Assembly (NCBI GenBank): GCA_017621955.1 | Contig: JAGASB010000058.1 | Span: 1-7,106 of the forward strand | DNA: 7,106 bases | Source of the DNA: Clostridia bacterium | Lineage (GTDB): Bacteria > Bacillota_A > Clostridia > Christensenellales > Borkfalkiaceae | Direction of reading: 5' to 3' | Part shown: piece by piece, positions 1 to 6,383 of the stretch | Numbering within the stretch: position 1 is the stretch's first letter | Layout: every line of letters begins with the position of its first letter | Made by a program: the position numbers and the translations under genes | The notes under the pieces: model-generated | Seen by the model: only the letters and a program-made list of their open reading frames with translations | Database searches by the model: none | Told to the model about the DNA's origin: nothing

Positions 1-2
1 AT

Positions 3-3000
3 GTAATAAACTCTGCATATATATCAAATGAAGTTATTAAGATAGGCGATAATGCGTTTAAGAATTATACTGCTTTAACTAATGTGGAAGTTCCACAAAG
101 TGTTGTTAGTATTTCAGGTGGCGCATTTAGCGGTTGTAGTTCGTTAGAAAGTATAACATTACCGTTTGTAGGTGGTAGTACTAACGCAAGTAATGGATAT
201 GATCAAGTGTTTGGTTACATATTTGGCTATAAAACAAGTTCAAGTAGTTTAACTATAAGTGGAGCTATTTATCAATATGGTTCAAGCAGTGGCACTTATA
301 AATATTACCATTATTATATACCTATGTCGTTAAATAGTGTTACAATAACAGGTGGTTCAAGCATAAGTTATCATGCGTTTTATAATTGCAAAAGTTTAAC
401 AAGTGTAGTAGTGGATGGCGTATCAAATATAGATTCTTATGCGTTCGATAATTGTACTTTATTAACCGTTTTAACAATAGATAATAGTGTTGAAAGCATA
501 GGTTGGAATGCGTTTTATAACTGCAATTCGCTGGCGAAAGTAAACTATACTGGCACAATAGACCAGTGGGCTGAAATTGAACGAGGAGGTGGATTTGCGA
601 ATTACTATAATTTATATTTAAACGATGTATTAGTTACAGAAGTAGTAATATCTACTGCAACAAGAATATCTGATAATGCGTTTGATAATTGTATTTCGCT
701 TGAAAGTGTTGTGATTCAAAAAAGTGTGACTAGTATAGGCTCTGAAGCGTTTTTGGGTTGTAGTTCGTTAACAAAAGTGATGATGGGCGAGGGTGTAATT
801 AGTATAGGAGATTATGCTTTTTGTGATTGTAGTTTGCTTGAAAATATAGTAATACCTGATAGCGTGACGAGTATAAGTTATAGAGCATTTTATAATTGTT
901 CCTCTTTAATAAATGTAAAAATAGGTGATGGTGTAGAGAGTATTGGAGAAGAAACGTTCTATAATTGCAATTTGCTAACAAGTGTAATAGTAGGAAATAG
1001 TGTAACAAGTATAGGTGAGGGTGCATTTGATTATTGTACTTTGTTAACGAAAGTAAACTATATAGGAACAATAGATGAATGGGCGCAAATAGATTTTGCT
1101 AATTATTCTTCGAATCCTTTGTATTATGCTCAAAATTTATATATAAATGATGTACTAGTAATAGAAGCAAGGCTAACATCTGTTTCTGAAATATCTGCAT
1201 ATGCATTCTATAATTGTAAGTCACTTGAAAGTATATTAATTTCGAATAATGTAGTAAGTATAGGTTCTTATGCGTTCGGTGGCTGTTCGTCATTAATAAA
1301 AGTAAATTATGCTGGAACGATAGACGAGTGGGCACAAATAGAGTTTGTTTCATCTTCTTCCAATCCATTATGTTATGCTGAAAAATTATATATAAATGAC
1401 GTATTAGTAACAGAAGCAATAATGGCCACGGCAACAAAAATATCTAGTTATGCATTCTATAATTGCAGCTCGCTTGAAAGGATAGTAATCCCAAACGTTG
1501 TAACAAGTATAGGTTTTGCTACATTCGAGGGCTGTAGTAATTTACAAGAATTAACATTGCCATTTGTAGGTACAATTAAAGACAAATTAAGTAATGCATA
1601 TTTTGGTTATGTATTTGGAGCAAGTAGTTATTCATATAATGTGAAATGTGTTCCAGTTTCACTTAAAACAGTAACTATAACAGGTGGTAAATATATAGAT
1701 ACATTCGCATTTTATAATTGCAATTCATTGCAAAGCATAAATATACCAGATACTGTAGTAAGTATAGGTTCTTCTGCGTTTGCTTATTGCTCTTCTTTAC
1801 AAAGCATAGATGTGCCAAATAGTGTAACGAGTATAGGTTATGAAGCATTCGAAAACTGCTCTTCGTTAACAAATGCAGTGATAGGAAACGGTGTAACGAG
1901 CATAGGTGAAAGTGTGTTCTATGGATGCAGTAGTTTAAGAAGTATATCATTGCCGTTTGTAGGTGCGACCAAAGAGGGTGTAAATAACACGCATTTTGGT
2001 TATATATTTGGAGCATATAATTATTCTAGTAATTATTCTTGTGTTCCAACATCGTTAAAAACTGTAATAATAACAGGTGGAGAAAGTATAGGAGAGTCAG
2101 CTTTTTCTGGATGTTGTTCATTAGAAAGTATAACATTACCATTTGTGGGTGGTAGCAAAATGGCAACAGAAGCAAGCAGGTCAACATTATTTGGATATGT
2201 CTTTGGTACTAGTAGTTATTCTGGAGGAGTGGAAACTAAACAGTATTATTCGCCATCTTTATCTGAAGTTTATTATATACCGGCAACACTGCAAAACGTG
2301 GTCATAACGGGCGGAAATATTTTTTATGGTGCTTTCTATGATTGCGATTCATTAGTGGATGTAAAAGTGGAAAATGGAGTAACGAGTATAGGTTCTTCTG
2401 CGTTCGCTTATTGCAACTCGTTAACAAGTATAACATTGCCGTTCGCAGGAGAGACAAGGGGTGAAACAGAAAATTATCATTTTGGTTATATATTTGGAGC
2501 AAGTAGTTATTTATATAATGGTTCCCATGTTCCATTTTCACTTAAAACAGTAACGATAACAGATAGCACTACTATAGGAATTCAAGTATTTTATGATTGT
2601 AGGTCGGTTGAAAGTATAATAATAAACGATGGTGTAGAAAGTATAGAGGGTAGAGCATTTTATCTTTGTAGTTCATTACAAAGTATAGATATACCAGACA
2701 GTGTAACGAGTATTGGTAGCGAGGCATTTTATCGTTGTACTTCATTACAAAGTATAGATATACCGGACAGTGTAACGAGTATTGGTTTTTTTGCGTTCTA
2801 TAATTGTAATTCACTCGCTACTGTAATATTTGGGGAAAATAGTCAAATGACAAGCATAGGTTCTGCCGCATTTGAAGGTTGTTCGTCACTGATAAGTATA
2901 AAAATCCCTGACAAAGTAGATAAAATAGGCTCTTCTGCGTTCGCTTATTGTAGTTCTCTAAAAACAGCAACAATTGGAGATAGCCTAACGAGTTTAGATG

Positions 3001-3647
3001 ATTCTGTGTTTTATCAATGCATTTCATTACAAAGTATAAATATACCAGACATAGTGACGAGTATAGGCTCTTATGCGTTTTATGATTGCAAAAATTTGAT
3101 TAGTGTAGTAATAGGAAGTAGCGTAGAAAAGATAGGTTCTTCTGCGTTCTTGGGGTGCGATAAAATTGTAGAAGTATATAATAAATCGAAATTAAAAATA
3201 ACGGCAAGTAGTTCTAATGGCTATGTAGGGTGGTATGCATTAAACGTATATGCAGAAGAGAACGAAAGTAAACTTACAACAGATAGCAATGGATATATTA
3301 TATACACGGATGGAGTGGATAAAATATTATTAGGCTACATAGGAAAAGAAACAGATTTAACCTTACCTAACGGTATAACTGCTATTTATAAATATGCCTT
3401 CTATTACTGTAGTTCGTTAACAAGTGTAACAATTCCTGACAGCGTAACAAGTATAGGTGACTATGCGTTTACTTATTGCGATTCGTTAACAAGTGTAACA
3501 TTTAAGGACACTTCGACTTGGTATAAAACAACAAACTATACTAATTGGCAAAATAAGACAGGTGGCACGGAGACAAATGTAGTAAATTTTTCTACTAATG
3601 CTACGTATTTAAAGTCCTATTATGATTCTTATTGGTATAAAATATAA
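3..3647 (+). CDS. BspA-like leucine-rich repeat (LRR_5) surface-type protein, 5' truncated by window edge
   Basis: The frame is open from the first complete codon at 3 to the TAA at 3645-3647, giving 1214 visible residues. Repeat sequence (IGDNAF...LTNVEVP) already precedes the GTG at 84, so that GTG is an internal Val codon and the real start and any signal peptide lie to the left. I count about 33 copies of the LRR_5/BspA unit of roughly 23 residues, with the pattern SIxxxAFxxCxSLxSVxIPxSVT. The array is interrupted by two families of non-LRR cassettes and a spacer near 3171-3375, and it ends in a Tyr/Trp-rich cap (3516-3644). I see no LPxTG motif, transmembrane tail or SLH/choline-binding repeat at the C-terminus. 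BspA-like proteins are typically extracellular adhesins or ligand-binding scaffolds. That role here is inferred from the family. The gene stands alone on its strand and ends in a shared terminator. It could be a chromosomal surface protein, mobile-element cargo or a phage receptor-binding protein. Confidence 0.93.
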   Translation, partial: VINSAYISNEVIKIGDNAFKNYTALTNVEVPQSVVSISGGAFSGCSSLESITLPFVGGSTNASNGYDQVFGYIFGYKTSSSSLTISGAIYQYGSSSGTYKYYHYYIPMSLNSVTITGGSSISYHAFYNCKSLTSVVVDGVSNIDSYAFDNCTLLTVLTIDNSVESIGWNAFYNCNSLAKVNYTGTIDQWAEIERGGGFANYYNLYLNDVLVTEVVISTATRISDNAFDNCISLESVVIQKSVTSIGSEAFLGCSSLTKVMMGEGVISIGDYAFCDCSLLENIVIPDSVTSISYRAFYNCSSLINVKIGDGVESIGEETFYNCNLLTSVIVGNSVTSIGEGAFDYCTLLTKVNYIGTIDEWAQIDFANYSSNPLYYAQNLYINDVLVIEARLTSVSEISAYAFYNCKSLESILISNNVVSIGSYAFGGCSSLIKVNYAGTIDEWAQIEFVSSSSNPLCYAEKLYINDVLVTEAIMATATKISSYAFYNCSSLERIVIPNVVTSIGFATFEGCSNLQELTLPFVGTIKDKLSNAYFGYVFGASSYSYNVKCVPVSLKTVTITGGKYIDTFAFYNCNSLQSINIPDTVVSIGSSAFAYCSSLQSIDVPNSVTSIGYEAFENCSSLTNAVIGNGVTSIGESVFYGCSSLRSISLPFVGATKEGVNNTHFGYIFGAYNYSSNYSCVPTSLKTVIITGGESIGESAFSGCCSLESITLPFVGGSKMATEASRSTLFGYVFGTSSYSGGVETKQYYSPSLSEVYYIPATLQNVVITGGNIFYGAFYDCDSLVDVKVENGVTSIGSSAFAYCNSLTSITLPFAGETRGETENYHFGYIFGASSYLYNGSHVPFSLKTVTITDSTTIGIQVFYDCRSVESIIINDGVESIEGRAFYLCSSLQSIDIPDSVTSIGSEAFYRCTSLQSIDIPDSVTSIGFFAFYNCNSLATVIFGENSQMTSIGSAAFEGCSSLISIKIPDKVDKIGSSAFAYCSSLKTATIGDSLTSLDDSVFYQCISLQSINIPDIVTSIGSYAFYDCKNLISVVIGSSVEKIGSSAFLGCDKIVEVYNKSKLKITASSSNGYVGWYALNVYAEENESKLTTDSNGYIIYTDGVDKILLGYIGKETDLTLPNGITAIYKYAFYYCSSLTSVTIPDSVTSIGDYAFTYCDSLTSVTFKDTSTWYKTTNYTNWQNKTGGTETNVVNFSTNATYLKSYYDSYWYKI
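159..2567 (+). repeat. Cassette family B: LPFxG...FGYxFG...SLKTVTITGG, five copies inside the LRR protein
   Basis: Five inserts sit at 159-356, 1557-1688, 1950-2081, 2136-2315 and 2436-2567. Each opens with LPFVG or LPFAG after an LRR turn, has a variable polar stretch, then FGY(I/V)FG, a Tyr/Ser-rich stretch, a (V/I)Px(S/T)L motif and a strand (TVTITGG-like) that leads into the next LRR unit. Copies 2, 3 and 5 are all 44 codons long. Copies 1 and 4 carry extra Ser/Tyr-rich residues in the middle. Words such as TTTTGGTTATATATTTGGAG recur exactly in copies 3 and 5, which supports duplication within the gene. I recognise the pattern from other Firmicutes LRR proteins but know no assigned function. 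Confidence 0.85.
537..1415 (+). repeat. Cassette family A: KVNYxGTIDxWAxI...LYxNDVLVTE, three copies inside the LRR protein
   Basis: Three inserts lie at 537-641, 1050-1166 and 1299-1415. Each begins KVNY(T/I/A)GTID(Q/E)WA(E/Q)I, passes through a short variable Asn/Ser/Tyr-rich section and ends LY(L/I)NDVLV(T/I)E before the next LRR unit. Copies 2 and 3 are the same length (39 codons) and are more alike than either is to copy 1, which is 35 codons. All three lie in the N-terminal half of the visible protein. Between cassettes 1 and 2 lie six LRR units, and between 2 and 3 only two. The Trp- and Asp-rich core could be a loop or small sub-domain on the solenoid. No function is known to me. Confidence 0.85.
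2672..2786 (+). repeat. Near-identical tandem 46-bp direct repeat, 69-bp period
   Basis: Copy 1 (2672-2717) and copy 2 (2741-2786) differ at one position only, CCAGA versus CCGGA, which is a silent Pro codon change. The offset is exactly 69 bp, one LRR unit, and both copies encode SLQSIDIPDSVTSIG. This is the most similar pair I noticed in the array and probably a recent unit duplication or local gene conversion. Confidence 0.85.
3516..3644 (+). other. C-terminal Tyr/Trp-rich cap of the LRR protein
   Basis: After the last LRR unit the protein changes to about 43 residues that start TWYKTTNYTNWQNKTGG, continue with an Asn/Thr-rich stretch and end YYDSYWYKI. I recall very similar endings on other gut Firmicutes LRR proteins, so it looks like a conserved terminal module rather than random sequence. 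It has no hydrophobic anchor or sorting signal. It may cap the solenoid or mediate attachment to the cell surface, but this is inference. Confidence 0.6.
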
Positions 3648-3658
3648 CTAGACACAAA

Positions 3659-3686
3659 AAAAGCCGAGCTGTAAAGCCCGGCTTTT
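3659..3686. terminator. Bidirectional Rho-independent terminator between convergent genes
   Basis: AAAAGCCGAGC (3659-3669) pairs with GCCCGGCTTTT (3676-3686) around the loop TGTAAA. On the plus strand the stem has one A-C mismatch at 3667/3678. On the minus-strand transcript the same position is a G-U wobble, so the hairpin is continuous there. The minus transcript is followed by a run of seven T residues, while the plus transcript has only four. It should therefore end the minus-strand operon strongly and the LRR transcript less strongly. It lies 11 bases past the LRR stop and 14 bases past the stop of the 93-residue gene. Confidence 0.88.
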
Positions 3687-3700
3687 AGCGTGTTATAAAA

Positions 3701-3982
3701 TTATAATAACGTATATGATTTTTTGTCAACGGTTATAGTGTTTCCGTTTTTGGTAGGTTGTCCGTAACTTTCGGCACGTAGTATAATTTTATTTGTTTGT
3801 TCGGTGACTTTTGGTATATCACCGTCATTGAATTTGTTTTGGTTTCCTACGGCAATAATAGAAAAGCCTTTTTCTACTAGCATACAACTAAAATCACTTA
3901 ATGAGTCGTAAGCGCCGTAAGAGTCCATAATAATTGAGTAGTTTTGTTCTTTGTTATAAGCTGTAATTCTAAAATAATTCAT
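3701..3982 (-). CDS. Hypothetical 93-residue protein downstream of the PcfJ-like gene
   Basis: The gene runs from ATG at 3982-3980 to a stop at 3703-3701. GGAG lies about 8 bases upstream of the ATG, immediately after the stop of the PcfJ-like gene, so it is the last gene of that operon, with a gap of 12 bases. The protein begins MNYFRITAYNKEQNYSIIMD and looks like a small alpha/beta fold. It has an N-terminal strand, a helix around DSLSDFSCMLVEKGF (residues 26-40), a strand SIIAVG and a C-terminal Thr/Lys-rich beta region with two Asn-Gly/Lys turns (residues 62-93). It has no signal peptide, transmembrane segment, cysteine cluster or catalytic motif that I recognise. Its place beside PcfJ/PcfK suggests a mobile-element accessory protein of unknown role. 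Confidence 0.85.
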   Translation of the reverse strand: MNYFRITAYNKEQNYSIIMDSYGAYDSLSDFSCMLVEKGFSIIAVGNQNKFNDGDIPKVTEQTNKIILRAESYGQPTKNGNTITVDKKSYTLL

Positions 3983-3994
3983 AGTTTATCTCCT

Positions 3995-5320
3995 TTATGC
4001 TGCAATTTGTTTTAATTGTTCGTTTGCGTATGGAAGCCATTTTTTGTTTACAAAGTCTAAAACTTCCATAGCAGGTCTTGAGTCGCTTTTTCCGTAACAT
4101 TGTAATATTTGTTTTTTGTCTAATGAATATTCCATAGTAACGAAAGGCGTTGAAATATCGTTTTTCTTTCTTATAAAGAAGATAAGTGTTTCTTCTCTAA
4201 TAAATTTTTCGCTATAATTCATACTACCTACGCAATGGTCTAAAATTTTGCCTTCAACTTCAAGTTCGTCTGGTGTTTTAGCAATTATAACTACGTAAGG
4301 ACATTTTTGCGTTTTTTCAAGATTATGATATTTGCCCGCAACGACAGCAAAGTTTTCAAATATTTCTTTGCGTTTTTCACGATTTTCCATATCCTTTTTA
4401 GTCTTATATTGGTCGGTTCTAATTCTGTGCCAACGCTTAAAATCGTGGGGTAAACGATTCTTTTCTAAAGACATATCAAGTCCTAAATATTCGCAAGCCG
4501 TGTAATAGTCCCTATAACTATAAAAGTTAGTAATTTGTTTGCCAAGATAGTTTATAAGGTCTTTATAACTACCGAATTTTTTCAAGAACGAATCTAAATC
4601 ACCACGCATATACATTCTGTTCGTTTCCATTATGATTTGTTCATAATCTGGTGATGTATTCTTTTTATAAGCCCTTAAAACAGGTGCAACGTGATAAGCG
4701 TTTACACCACCTAACTTATCTTTATTTCTTACAAGCCACTTTGCAAACTTCTTATCTTTACCAACTTTGCGAAGTATTGTTCTGCTTACAGCTAGCGTTT
4801 GAAAACCGAATTTTGCAAGTAGTTCTAGTTGTGGAAACTCACGATATAAACGTAAGTAATTTATAGGGCAATTAGGCTTAAATATATCTATGGCAGAATA
4901 CTTAAATTCTTTTATTTTCAACGCATAATCGAGATTAACTACTGTTGCGTATGGATTATAGTATTTATAGCCACAATCATACCATTTACCGTCATTATAA
5001 TAGGGGCGAATATTGTATCTATATTTAATACCTTCGTCATACCAGCCTACTTTATATGCGTAAACGCCTAAATAACAATATTCAAGGTCTTTGACGTAAC
5101 AACGTTCAGAATTTACCCCATGAACTGCTACTTGTTTTATTAAGGCTATTTGCTTTGTTTTATTACGCATAGCAACAGTTATTTTTACTAATTCACCATC
5201 TAGTTTAGTAAGGTAGGCATAAAAACGCAACCCCTTTTGTTGTGGGCAGTTTTCTTTATCTAACTTTCTTATTTTCTTTTCTATGTATTTTGGTATAGGT
5301 TTAATTTTTTCTATCTTCAT
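3995..5320 (-). CDS. PcfJ-like protein
   Basis: This 441-residue protein starts at ATG 5320-5318 and is preceded by GGAG about 8 bases upstream, inside the end of the previous gene. It carries the PcfJ-like signature in its C-terminal quarter. That signature comprises CPYVV (340-344), LDHCVGS (360-366), FFIR (381-384), TPFVTMEY (391-398), ILQCYGK (405-411) and FVNKKW (423-428). The HC and QCYGK residues are the conserved features that made the family recognisable. The N-terminal two thirds are basic and Tyr-rich, with paired CxY segments around 74-125 and a helical middle (155-330). PcfJ is named from the enterococcal conjugative plasmid pCF10, and its relatives occur on conjugative elements and phages. 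The molecular activity is not established to my knowledge. Its start overlaps the stop of the PcfK-MutS_I gene by ATGA, so the two are translationally coupled, matching the usual PcfK-PcfJ pairing. Confidence 0.9.
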   Translation of the reverse strand: MKIEKIKPIPKYIEKKIRKLDKENCPQQKGLRFYAYLTKLDGELVKITVAMRNKTKQIALIKQVAVHGVNSERCYVKDLEYCYLGVYAYKVGWYDEGIKYRYNIRPYYNDGKWYDCGYKYYNPYATVVNLDYALKIKEFKYSAIDIFKPNCPINYLRLYREFPQLELLAKFGFQTLAVSRTILRKVGKDKKFAKWLVRNKDKLGGVNAYHVAPVLRAYKKNTSPDYEQIIMETNRMYMRGDLDSFLKKFGSYKDLINYLGKQITNFYSYRDYYTACEYLGLDMSLEKNRLPHDFKRWHRIRTDQYKTKKDMENREKRKEIFENFAVVAGKYHNLEKTQKCPYVVIIAKTPDELEVEGKILDHCVGSMNYSEKFIREETLIFFIRKKNDISTPFVTMEYSLDKKQILQCYGKSDSRPAMEVLDFVNKKWLPYANEQLKQIAA

Positions 5321-6351
5321 AATTTTATCTCCATTTGATTTCCAAAGATTTTTTGTAGGCTTTGTATAATATCGTTTTCTTGTTGAGAAGATATTACTTC
5401 GCCCGTTTCTAAATTAACTGTGAACTTATCGTCGGTTTTGTCGTGTAAGGTGATTTTGTCACCATCCATTACAACAAGAGTATTTATTTTTGTTATTCTC
5501 TTAAAATAATTTTCTGCAACGTGTTCTGGAAAGCCTACCATAGGAACTCTTTTTGGAGCTCCAAAGTCACGTCCTGTCATAGTTAAATCAAGTTCGTTTG
5601 CAATTATTTTTGCGTTATCGCCAAAAACTTCATAGAAGTCACCTAAACGATAGGCGATAATATAATCGGGGTATTGAATCTGAACTTTTAAGTATTTCAT
5701 ATAAATAGGTGAAATAGGCTTTTCTTCGGGTTCAGGTTCTTCCGTTTGTTCTTTTTCAAGTTCTGCCATAGCATCAACAATATCGTCTTCTGTTGGCTTG
5801 TCATCATCTTGTTCTTCGTCAACGTCTAACGGGTCAGGTTGAGCCTTCATTGCAAGTTGTCCTTTATATGAAAGGGTAGAAGTAGTTTTTTCATTATCTA
5901 CTTGCTCTTTTTTGTCTTCTGCTTTTGGCGTTAAGAAATCAAATAAAGACATTTGTGGTTCAGGCTTTTTAATTGGTGAAACGTAGGTAGCCGTAGGTGT
6001 TTTAGTAGTTGTTGTAGCAACCTTTTTATCAAGCTTGTATTCTGTTCCATCTTCGTTATATAACGTTCCTTCTATGCTATCTTCTTCAAAGTAGTGTATA
6101 GCCCAGCCAAATACTGTATCGTCATTAACATAAGCACCTCTGGAACTTTTAGTTGCAATTTTTCTTGCTTCATCAGTTGCGTAACTCCAAAAGCCGTTTA
6201 GGTCTTTTTTGTTAAGCAGACGTTTATCGTCTTTTGTTATATAAACGCCGTTGTTGATTTTTTCAGCAAGAATTTCGCTGACGTTATTTTCTAAATATTC
6301 TTTAATGCGTTCTTGTTCATTGTTTTCAGTTTTAAGATTTAATGTTTTCAT
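5317..6351 (-). CDS. PcfK-like domain fused to a stand-alone MutS domain I (mismatch-recognition) protein
   Basis: The start is ATG 6351-6349, with AAGGAGGA (6359-6366) seven bases upstream. Residues 1 to about 105 resemble PcfK-like proteins: ERIKEYLENNVSE (14-26), LAEKINNGV (28-36), FWSYATDEAR (54-63) and VFGWAIHYFEEDSIEG (80-95). A low-complexity linker follows (106-212), Thr/Pro/Lys-rich and then strongly acidic, and it contains PQMSLFDFL (132-140). Residues 213 to about 300 match the N-terminal domain of MutS. They show SPIYMKYL, then RLGDFYEVF with the Phe-x-Glu wedge at F239/E241, ELDLTMTGRD, PMVGFPEH and VAENYFKRI. MutS is usually about 850 residues, but here the connector, lever, clamp and ATPase domains are absent. 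MutS_I without the ATPase is known on large mobile-element proteins. In MutS, the wedge contacts mispaired bases; here DNA binding is inferred. The gene is coupled to the PcfJ-like gene by an ATGA overlap. Confidence 0.9.
   Translation of the reverse strand: MKTLNLKTENNEQERIKEYLENNVSEILAEKINNGVYITKDDKRLLNKKDLNGFWSYATDEARKIATKSSRGAYVNDDTVFGWAIHYFEEDSIEGTLYNEDGTEYKLDKKVATTTTKTPTATYVSPIKKPEPQMSLFDFLTPKAEDKKEQVDNEKTTSTLSYKGQLAMKAQPDPLDVDEEQDDDKPTEDDIVDAMAELEKEQTEEPEPEEKPISPIYMKYLKVQIQYPDYIIAYRLGDFYEVFGDNAKIIANELDLTMTGRDFGAPKRVPMVGFPEHVAENYFKRITKINTLVVMDGDKITLHDKTDDKFTVNLETGEVISSQQENDIIQSLQKIFGNQMEIKL
5932..5955 (-). other. Candidate sliding-clamp (DnaN) binding motif QMSLF in the fusion protein linker
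   Basis: Residues 133-137 of the PcfK-MutS_I protein read QMSLF, followed by DFL. The bacterial clamp-binding consensus is QL(S/D)LF, and the clamp motif at the C-terminus of E. coli MutS is QMSLL. The motif lies in a low-complexity linker between two folded domains, which is where accessible clamp motifs are usually found. Binding is inferred from sequence only. Confidence 0.5.
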
Positions 6352-6383
6352 AGTGTAATCCTCCTTGTTTTTATTTTAAAATT

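Larger units (their letters stand above)
3..3507 (+). repeat. LRR_5 (BspA-type) repeat array, about 33 units of about 69 bp
   Basis: The coding sequence is built from a unit of about 23 codons whose most constant part reads (I/V)(G/S)xxAF(Y/x)xC(x)SL. At the DNA level the repeating words are AGTATAGG, GCGTT(T/C)TA and TGTA/TGCAGTTCG, mostly on a 69-bp period. Two cassette families without the LRR pattern break the period. Units differ in sequence but share the cysteine after the AF helix-turn position. The array covers nearly the whole visible protein and clearly started before the window. Confidence 0.93.

Noticed and set aside
84..86. GTG as a start codon for the LRR gene
   Set aside because: The frame is open to the left edge and already encodes an LRR unit (IGDNAF) before this codon, so it is an internal Val codon. 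No ribosome binding site precedes it.
2785..2792. Run of seven T residues in the LRR gene as a phase-variation tract
   Set aside because: Seven bases is short for slipped-strand switching and arises simply from Gly-Phe-Phe codons. No other sign of contingency control is present.
340..3027. Several minus-strand reading frames of 69-113 codons opposite the LRR gene
   Set aside because: They are antisense shadows of the repeats. Their translations repeat Leu/His/Tyr/Asn-rich words with the 69-bp period, have no ribosome binding sites in a consistent place, and show no domain character.
3..3507. CRISPR-like array in the regularly repeated region
   Set aside because: The repeats are coding, in frame with a 23-residue LRR unit, diverge between copies and have no unique spacers of fixed length.
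3171..3644. Diversity-generating retroelement variable region at the C-terminus of the LRR protein
   Set aside because: No template repeat, reverse transcriptase or accessory gene is visible in the window, and the end of the gene has no near-identical copy elsewhere in it.
4651..4866. Plus-strand reading frame of 71 codons opposite the PcfJ-like gene
   Set aside because: It lies wholly inside a well-supported gene on the other strand, has no convincing ribosome binding site and no recognisable protein features.
5317..6351. A truncated or decayed mutS gene
   Set aside because: The frame is intact with a strong ribosome binding site, a complete PcfK-like N-terminus and a coupled downstream gene. 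The MutS part is a clean single domain, so a domain fusion fits better than a pseudogene.
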